Positions 25,458 to 33,000 of a stretch of DNA of 64,000 nt are shown here, one piece after another (position 1 is the first letter of the stretch; the number at the start of each line of letters is the position of its first letter). The stretch lies in the NCBI RefSeq assembly GCF_027925245.1, contig NZ_BSDP01000001.1:186001-250000 (forward strand). The letters run 5' to 3'. This stretch comes from Agromyces rhizosphaerae. Lineage in GTDB: Bacteria > Actinomycetota > Actinomycetes > Actinomycetales > Microbacteriaceae. Under the pieces are notes generated by a model. It did not search any database, had not been told where the DNA came from, and saw only the letters and a program-made list of their open reading frames with translations. A program made the position numbers and the translations under genes.

Positions 25458-27719
25458 TCACCGCTCGCGCCGGCCGCGGGCCTCCCGGGTGAAGCTCGAC
25501 AGCGAGACGGCCGCGCGCAACCGCCGCCACCTGCCCCGTCGCGCGGCGATCCGGGTCCGCGCCTCGTCGACCACGCCCCAGACGGCGTCGGCCTGCGCGT
25601 CGTCGGGCCCGCCGGGTGCGAACAGCGACCGTTCGACGGCCGAGGCGAGCACGAGCGCCTGCATGCCACCCACGGCCGCGGCCTGCTCGGAGCGCGTGCC
25701 GGAGGCCGGCACGGCGTACCCGTGGTCGGTCGCGGCGTCGGCGAACTCGTTCCACCCGCCCGCGACCCGGTCCTCGGGCGCCGCCGCCGAGCGCCGGAGC
25801 CTCCGCCGCCGCAGCTTCGCCGCGATCACCGCCAGGAACGGGCTCGCGAGCAGCGCGAGCCCGAGCAGCGCCCAGCCCCCGACGCGCAGGATCGCGAGCA
25901 GCGCCTCGACCAGCGGCCCGACGCCGTCGTCGGAGGTGTCGTCGGCCGCCTCGGGCTCGGGCACCGTGCGCTCCACCGGGGTGCGCTCGGCCGGCGGCGG
26001 CAGCACCGACTGGGGTCTGGAGACCACGGTCGGCTCGTCGGGCTCGGCCTCCGGTACCGGGCGCGGCTCGGGGTTCGGGTCGATCGCGAGCCAGGTGCCG
26101 TCCGCGTCCTGCACCTCGATCCAGGCCGACATGTCGCTGCCGGTGACGAGCACCGCACCGTCCGCGGCGCCGGCGTCGTCACCCGGGTCGAAGCCCATCA
26201 CCACGCGTGCGGGGAAGCCGATCTCGCGGGCGAGCAACGCGGCCGCGGCCGCGTACTGCTCCGCGTCGCCGAGCATCGGGCGGTCGGTCGCGAGCTGGGT
26301 GAGCCGGTCGGCCGAGTGGCCCGACCGGCTCGCGGGCTCGTCGTCGCCCACGCCGTGGCTCACGTAGCCGTCGGCGCGCAGTCCCGCGATCACGCCCGCG
26401 AGCCGGGCGCCCGGCGGCTCCGAGGCGGGCGCGTAGCGGTCGAGGAGGCGATCGAGGCCGTCGGGCAGGGGCGCGCTCGCGGGTTGCACCGCGCGCCCGG
26501 GCCGGAGGGCCTCGAGGTCGTCGGCTTCGGCGACGGCGACCGCGGAGACCACGTACTCGTCGCCCTCGCGCAACCCCTCGGTGACCGCGGCCGTGCCGGT
26601 GGCGTCGTTGTAGAAGAACGTCGCGCCGAGCGGCTCCGCCCGCTCGCCGGAGAATGCGATGGACTCGATGCGGCCGACGCCGGGCAGCCAGACGCCCTCG
26701 TACCCGAGGATGCGCACGTCGACCTCGCGCATGCCGCCGGCGGGCGCGTCCTGGTCGAGCCGGTACGGCAGGCGGGTGAACGAACCGGACGCCTCGGCAC
26801 CGTCGGGTCCCCCGACCGAGAAGACGATGCCGTCCCAGGTGTCGAGCACGGCGAGCCGCAGCCGCTCCCCCGGCGGCAGGCCGCGCACCACGAGCATGGG
26901 GTCCCCCGCCCGATCGGTCCGGTGCCAGGCACGGAACCCGGCGAGCGGGCTGTCGGTCTCGCGCGGATCGAACGGCTGCTGCACGTAGGCGCGCACGACC
27001 TCGCGCTCGGTGCCGGGCGCGAGCACGACCGCCGCGCCCGTGCCCGCGAGCACCGCGACGATGCCGACCGCGAGGCCGCCCAGCACGCGGCGCACGGAGA
27101 CCGCGCGCCGCGGCGAGCCCGCGGACTCGGGCAGGCGCCGCACGGCGACCAGCCAGGCGAGGCAGGCGGCGACCATCCCGGCGCCGCCCACGATCCCCCA
27201 CGCGGACTCGCGAGGACCGAGCAGGATGCCGGCGAGGAACATCGCCACCGGCGGGAGCACCGCGAGGGCCGGGCGGCGCGAGCGCAGCGCGATGCTGACC
27301 GAGGCGGCCGACGCGGCCAGCGTGCTCACGAACACCGGCACCAGGAGCGCCTGGTAGGTGCCCACCGGGAGCACGATCGTCAGCAGCCGCGGCCAGGACA
27401 CTGCGGTTCCCGCCAGCAGCTCCACGATCCCCGCGGGCGTCGGCAGCAGGCCGGCGGCCGCGCCGGGCACCGCGAGCGGCACGCCCAGGAGCAGGTAGGC
27501 CGCGAAGCAGCCCAGCAGCACCGCCCACGCGGGCCACGAGCGGACCGCGCCGATGCCCGCGACCGCGAAGCCCGCGAGGGCCGCGGCCGCGACGACGACG
27601 AGCAGGTGCCGCGTCTCGTGGATCGGCCACCAGGGCACGGCCGCGGCCGCGACCGCGAGCCCGAGCAGGGGGAACACCCACCACCGCACGGGTCGCCGCA
27701 TCGTGCCCGCCTCGCTCAT
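25458..27719 (-). CDS. TgpA-like membrane transglutaminase fold, catalytically degraded
   Basis: A 753-residue protein with about seven hydrophobic helices in the first 230 residues, a large extracytoplasmic part, a transglutaminase-like core, and one more helix near 600 before a cytoplasmic tail. In the core the Cys position is Ala486 (GDAEQYAAAAALLARE), the His position is Ser531 (DMSAWIEV), and only Asp547 (AIDPNPE) remains of the triad. It therefore cannot act as a normal transglutaminase or protease. It overlaps the DUF58 stop by ATGA. A MoxR-DUF58-TgpA trio is a recurring envelope module of unclear chemistry. Confidence 0.9.
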   Translation of the reverse strand: MSEAGTMRRPVRWWVFPLLGLAVAAAAVPWWPIHETRHLLVVVAAAALAGFAVAGIGAVRSWPAWAVLLGCFAAYLLLGVPLAVPGAAAGLLPTPAGIVELLAGTAVSWPRLLTIVLPVGTYQALLVPVFVSTLAASAASVSIALRSRRPALAVLPPVAMFLAGILLGPRESAWGIVGGAGMVAACLAWLVAVRRLPESAGSPRRAVSVRRVLGGLAVGIVAVLAGTGAAVVLAPGTEREVVRAYVQQPFDPRETDSPLAGFRAWHRTDRAGDPMLVVRGLPPGERLRLAVLDTWDGIVFSVGGPDGAEASGSFTRLPYRLDQDAPAGGMREVDVRILGYEGVWLPGVGRIESIAFSGERAEPLGATFFYNDATGTAAVTEGLREGDEYVVSAVAVAEADDLEALRPGRAVQPASAPLPDGLDRLLDRYAPASEPPGARLAGVIAGLRADGYVSHGVGDDEPASRSGHSADRLTQLATDRPMLGDAEQYAAAAALLAREIGFPARVVMGFDPGDDAGAADGAVLVTGSDMSAWIEVQDADGTWLAIDPNPEPRPVPEAEPDEPTVVSRPQSVLPPPAERTPVERTVPEPEAADDTSDDGVGPLVEALLAILRVGGWALLGLALLASPFLAVIAAKLRRRRLRRSAAAPEDRVAGGWNEFADAATDHGYAVPASGTRSEQAAAVGGMQALVLASAVERSLFAPGGPDDAQADAVWGVVDEARTRIAARRGRWRRLRAAVSLSSFTREARGRRER

Positions 27720-29032
27720 GCCGCCGCCGACCGGGCCAGGATCGCGCGCAGGTCGTCGAGCTGCCCGATCGTGAGCACCTGCATCCCGCCGACGCGACGC
27801 GACGCCGGCGCGGCGCCCGCGGCGCAGACGACGCCGACCACCTCGACGCCCGGTCGCGCCTGCGCCGCGGCGGCCCGCAGCCGCGCCACGCCCGTGAGCG
27901 AGCCGGTCACGACGAACGCCAGCGAGATGCCGAGCACGGACTCGGCGGTCATCCGCATCGCATCCACCAGCTGGGGTGCGCGCGGATCCTGCTCGACCCC
28001 GCAGAGCGCGTCGAGCAGGCGGTCGCGCGAGATCGTCGCGAGGTCGAGCAGGCCGCGCATCCCGGCGCGCGCGGTCGTCGGCACAGAGCTCGGCACGATC
28101 ACCGACGCGCCGCGGGCGTCGCGGATCGCGCGCACGCCGAGCGAGCCCACGGCGCCCACCGCGAGCTCGAACTCGTCGGGGTCGGCGTAGTGCGCCGGCT
28201 CGGCGTCGAGCAGGATCATCATGTGGCTGCGACGGGTCTCCTCGAACTGGCGCACCATGAAGGTGCCCGTCTTCGCCGAGCTGCGCCAGTGGATGTGCCG
28301 CCGGTCGTCACCGGGGACGTACTCGCGAAGGGCGTGGAACGCGACGTCGCTCGCGGTGAGGTCGCGCGTCGGCGAGCCCTCCAGGTCGCGCACGAAGCCC
28401 GTGCTCACCGCGGGGATCGGGATCGTCCTCGGGTGCACGTAGAGCCGCGACTGCTCGGCCCAGACGACCTCGCGCCGCACCAGGCCGACGGGGTCGGCCC
28501 GCACCGTGCGCACGGGCCCGATATCCACGATGCCGCGCCGTCCGGTCGGGATCTCGATCGGCCGCCGCTCGGCGACGCCCGCGCTGAGGTTCGCGACCGC
28601 GAGGGCCGTCGTGCCGCCGCCCACCCGGACCTCGACCCCCACGCCGACCGCGCGCCGGCGGCCGATGTTCGTCACGACCACCGCCGCCTCGGCGGGGTCG
28701 CCCACGACGACCCGCGGTTCGGGGAGCTCGAGCCCGACGACGAACGCGCTGCGCCCGACCAGGTAGAGGCAGGCGGCGGCCAGCGCGACCGCGAGCGCCC
28801 AGCCGATGACGACCGCCTCCAGCCAGCCGAACAGGTACCCGGCGACGAGGCCCGCGGCCGCGATGCCGGCGACCCACCAGCCGGTCGGCGTCACGACCTG
28901 GCGCACGGCGGCGGCCGCGCGCGCGAGGCCCGACCCGGCGGCCTGGCCGGCGCCGACGACCGCGCCGACGGCCTCGGCGAGCGCGCCGTCGCGACCGCGG
29001 GCCTCGTCCGCCTGGGCCCGGTCGATCGTCAC
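27716..29032 (-). CDS. DUF58 domain membrane protein
   Basis: A 438-residue protein: a cytoplasmic N-terminus, two membrane helices (about 50-95), a beta-rich segment (VVTNIGRRRAVGV), then the DUF58 motif REYVPGDDRRHIHWRSSAKTG near residue 245 and a vWA-like region (MMILLDAEP). DUF58 proteins are MoxR partners that act like VWA adaptors for the AAA+ ATPase. The GTG start overlaps the moxR stop (GTGA) and its own stop overlaps the transglutaminase-like start, so all three are coupled. Confidence 0.93.
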   Translation of the reverse strand: MTIDRAQADEARGRDGALAEAVGAVVGAGQAAGSGLARAAAAVRQVVTPTGWWVAGIAAAGLVAGYLFGWLEAVVIGWALAVALAAACLYLVGRSAFVVGLELPEPRVVVGDPAEAAVVVTNIGRRRAVGVGVEVRVGGGTTALAVANLSAGVAERRPIEIPTGRRGIVDIGPVRTVRADPVGLVRREVVWAEQSRLYVHPRTIPIPAVSTGFVRDLEGSPTRDLTASDVAFHALREYVPGDDRRHIHWRSSAKTGTFMVRQFEETRRSHMMILLDAEPAHYADPDEFELAVGAVGSLGVRAIRDARGASVIVPSSVPTTARAGMRGLLDLATISRDRLLDALCGVEQDPRAPQLVDAMRMTAESVLGISLAFVVTGSLTGVARLRAAAAQARPGVEVVGVVCAAGAAPASRRVGGMQVLTIGQLDDLRAILARSAAA

Positions 29033-30000
29033 ACCGCCTGCCTCGCGTTCGGCGGCGCCGTCTCGAGCAGCACCTGCGCCACGACGCTCGACGCGTTCAC
29101 GCCGTCGAACTCGGCCTCGGCCTCGAGGATGAGGCGGTGCGCGAGCACGGGTTCGGCGAGCGCCTTGACGTCGTCGGGCACGACGAAGTGCCGGCCGCGG
29201 CTCGCCGCGTGCGTCTTCGCGGCGCGGATCAGCCCGAGGGCCCCGCGCACGCTCGCGCCGAGCCGCACCTCGACCGCGGAGCGCGTGGCGTCGACCAGGC
29301 GGGACACGTAGTCGTGGATCGTGGAGTCGACGTAGACCTGCCGCGCCTGCGCGGCGAGCTCCACGACCTCGTCGGCCCGCACGATGCCGTGCACGGCCTG
29401 CTCGTGCGCGCGGTGGTCGGCGCCCTCGAGGATCCGGATCGTCGACGCGTGGTCGGGGTACCCGATCGAGGTGCGCAGCAGGAACCGGTCGAGCTGCGCC
29501 TCGGGCAGCCGGTAGGTGCCGGCCTGCTCGATCGGGTTCTGGGTCGCGATCACCATGAACGGCGCGGAGACCGGATGGGTGACGCCGTCGACGGTGACCT
29601 GACGCTCCTCCATGACCTCCAGCAGCGCCGACTGGGTCTTCGGGCTGGCGCGGTTGATCTCGTCGGCGAGCACGATGTTCGCGAAGACGGGCCCCCCGTG
29701 GAACTCGAACGCGCCGGAGCGCTGGTCGTAGACGCTCATGCCGGTGATGTCGCCGGGCAGCAGGTCGGGCGTGAACTGCACCCGGTTGCTGGTGCCGGCG
29801 ACCGACTGCGCCATGGCGCGCGCGAGAGAGGTCTTGCCGGTGCCCGGCACGTCCTCCAGCAGCAGGTGCCCCTCCGTGAGCAGCGCCGTGAAGGCCAGCC
29901 GGATCACGTGGCTCTTGCCGAGGAGCACCTGCTCCACGCCGCCGACCAGCCGGTCGAAGGTGTCGGCGAACTCCGTCGCCTGCTCGGGTGTCATCGTCAT
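29029..30000 (-). CDS. MoxR-family AAA+ ATPase
   Basis: A 323-residue MoxR ATPase: Walker A EDVPGTGKTSLA (about 50-61), Walker B IVLADEINRA, sensor 1 ATQNPIEQAGTYRLPEAQLDRF, and the C-terminal lid with the arginine-bearing VRLGASVRGALGL. MoxR proteins remodel or mature partner complexes with VWA/DUF58 proteins. The start is the ATG at 30000, which has a GAGGAG site eight bases upstream. It follows the giant exoprotein gene by 19 bases, suggesting it serves assembly of that protein or its complex. Confidence 0.95.
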   Translation of the reverse strand: MTMTPEQATEFADTFDRLVGGVEQVLLGKSHVIRLAFTALLTEGHLLLEDVPGTGKTSLARAMAQSVAGTSNRVQFTPDLLPGDITGMSVYDQRSGAFEFHGGPVFANIVLADEINRASPKTQSALLEVMEERQVTVDGVTHPVSAPFMVIATQNPIEQAGTYRLPEAQLDRFLLRTSIGYPDHASTIRILEGADHRAHEQAVHGIVRADEVVELAAQARQVYVDSTIHDYVSRLVDATRSAVEVRLGASVRGALGLIRAAKTHAASRGRHFVVPDDVKALAEPVLAHRLILEAEAEFDGVNASSVVAQVLLETAPPNARQAV

Positions 30001-30019
30001 CCGCGTGCTCCTCGCATCG

Positions 30020-33000
30020 TCAGTCGCTCTCGTATCGTTTCGTGATCCCGCCCACCGTGACGTCGAGCCACGCGGTGCCGCCGGGCCCGCCGCCGCCGAC
30101 GACGCAGCTGGTCTCGGCCCCGGCGGGGGACCCCGGCCCGGGCCCCGTCCCGCAGCGGAAGGTCGCCTCGAGCGCACCGTTGTCCGGCGGGTTCGTCCAG
30201 GTCCAGCGCGACGCCGGGGCGTCCCACCGCAGGCTGGGCAGCGCGAAGTCGAGGGAGGGCTCCGGGTCCGCCGGCTGCACGGGGCTCCACGGCCCGCAGC
30301 TGCCCCACGGCGCACACGCCCGCAGCTGGAACCGCACGGCCTCGCCGAACGGCCGCCCGAGGATCTCCCGCGGCCAGCCGGTTCCGCCGAACGACTGGAC
30401 CGTGCCGGCCAGCTGCACCCCCGCGGCGTCGACCGCGACGATCTCGTACCGGCTCGCACGCGGGGTGACCGACGTGACCCGGTAGTCCCAGGCGAGTCCG
30501 TCGCCGGTCCAGCGCATCTCGCCGCGCACCTCGTCGATGACCCGGTCGAAGGGTCGCGGCGTGACGACGAGCACGGCGCTCGACGCGCAGCCCGCACGGT
30601 TGTAGCCCCAGACGACGAACGCGTACTCGGTGTTCTCGGCCGAGAGCCCCTCGAATCGCGCCGACCGCGCGTCGGGCCCCAGCGTCCGCGTCTCCTCGAC
30701 GCCCGCACCGTTCGTGGGCGGGGAGACCGTGCCGGGCGCCGGAGTGCTCACCGAGCAGGCCTGGGGCCCGGTCGGGAGGGTGCGGCTGCCGACCGCGAGG
30801 CGCTGCACGAAGTAGCCGCGGATCGCATCGCCGTTCGGGTCGAACGCGCTCCACGTGACCGTGACCGCACCCGCCGACGCATCGCCGATCGCGTCCGCCG
30901 TGCCCGCCCGGGGCGCCCCGAACGGCGTGCCGGTGACGGATGCCTCGCGCCAGGTCGACAGCGCCGGGTAGGCGTCGTTGCGCGGGCTGATCGCGACCGG
31001 CACGGAGCTGCCGTTGACGAGTCCGGTCCGGTCGAGCACGCACGCGGTGGCCGAGCAGATCGAGGCGGCCGACACCTCGCCGATCTGGCCGGCGACGATG
31101 ACCACGTAGCGGGTCACCGGGGTGCCGCCGCCCGCGGGCACGACCGGGGTCCAGGTGACGCGCAGCCCGCCGTCGAGCGGTGCCGCGCGGAGGTCGGCGG
31201 GCGCGCCCGGCACGACGTCGGACCAGATCGTCTCCGGCGGCCGGGCGGCGTCGGAGAGCCCGATGCCGTTGCGTGCGCGCACCTCGACCGCGACCTGGTT
31301 GGCCCGTCCGTTGCCGAGCGTGGGCACGGTGCAGTCGGTCGCCGGGCACGAGTGCACCGCGAGCACCTCGCCGCTGCCCGGGGCGCGCAGGGTGACCTCG
31401 TACGCCGTGATCGGCGAGTTGTTGGCCGGCCCGGGCGAGAAGTCGATGCTGATCGACCGGTCGCCGAACCCGGTCGCTCGGACCTCGGCGACGGGCTCGG
31501 GACGGTCCTGCACGGAGATCGTCACGACGCCCCAGGCGTAGCGACCGGCATCGCCCGTGGCATCCGCCACCTGGTACTGGATCGTGCTGTTCACCGGCTC
31601 GGCGCCCTCGTCGACCGTGACCCGAAGCGAGGTGCGGTCCGCGCTCGGCACCACGTGCACGCCGCTCGGCAGGCTCGCGTCGTCGGCGCCGCGCACGCGG
31701 ACCACCCGCAGCGGGACGTCGGGGAACGGGTTGGTCGCCGCGTCGTTGGCGAGCACGTCGACCGTGGTCGTCGAGCCGCGTCGCGCGACCGCGCTGTCGG
31801 GCGCCGGCACCGCGAGCGGCCGGGTCGACGGCACGACCCGCAGCTCGATGCGGCCGGCCCGCCCGTCGCCGGAGTCGTCCTGCACCGCGACGGTCACCGC
31901 CGCGCGGGTGCCCGCGAGCGTGCCGGCGGCCGTCGTGACCCGGAGCACGGTGCCGTCGAGCGACAGGTCGAACCCGTCGGGCAGCGGTTGCACGAGCCGG
32001 AACGCGAGCTCGTCGAGGTCGGCCGGGTAGGGGTAGCTGGTGAGCTTCAGCAGGTCGATCTCGCGCTGCTGGCCGGGCTCGAACTCGATGAGCCCGCCCG
32101 TGAACGAGGGCGGCTGGTTCTCGCGCGGCAGCACCGTGATCGGCAGCACGATGGTCGCGGTGCGGGCGTCCGGGTCGTCGGCGGATGCGCCGTCGGTGAC
32201 GACGAACGACACCGAGGCCGGCCCGAAGTACTCGTCGGCGCTCCGGAAGCGCAGGGTGTCGGCGTCGACCACGAGCTCGCCGCCGTCGCCGTTCGAGGCC
32301 CGCACCGTCGCCTCGTCGGTGATCCGCACTGGGCGGCCACCGACCGCGACGACGTGCTCGTTGATCTCGATCAGCACCTCCTGCTCGCTCTGCACGATGA
32401 TCGGCGGGGCGTCGAGCCGCAGCTGGGGCAGGGCGTCCTCGTAGCCGGGGACCCGGACGAACGCGTAGGCGTCGAGCTCGGGATCGTCGGGGTGCACCAC
32501 CCGGAACGGGATCACCTGCCGCTCGTCGGCGAGCGTCACGCGGATCGTGCCGTCGCCGCGCACGACCGCGCCCGACTCCCAGCCGGGCACGAGCTCCACG
32601 CCGAGGCGCTCGGCGGGGCCGTCGGCGAAGAACACGTTCTCACGCACGTCGACGTCGACCCAGGACCGGTCGAGGATGTCCGACAGCGAGAGCACGGTGT
32701 CCCCCGCCTCGGGTCTCGCGAGCGGCGCCTCGGCGCTCACGTCGACCACGAGGAACGCCGACGCCGTCGCCTGGCCCTCGTTGCGGATCGTGTAGATGAA
32801 GCTGCTGCGCCCCTCGACGCGCGGCACGGCGATCCGCACCAGGTCGCCGTCGACGGATGCCTCGGCGGATCCCTCCACCGGTTCGACCGCGACGATCGTG
32901 AGCGGCCCCCCGTCGGGGTCGGAGTCGTTGTCGAGCACGCGCACGGCGACCTCGCCGCCCGGGCGCGCGTGCACCTCGTCCTCGACCGCGACCGGCGCGC

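Noticed and set aside
25458..27719. Active transglutaminase or protease
   Set aside because: The Cys and His positions of the triad are Ala486 and Ser531.
23214..28190. A 1658-codon open frame on the plus strand
   Set aside because: It is antisense to the FtsK-like, TgpA-like and DUF58 genes, which have clear domain motifs. Its Ser/Arg/Thr-rich translation resembles no protein.
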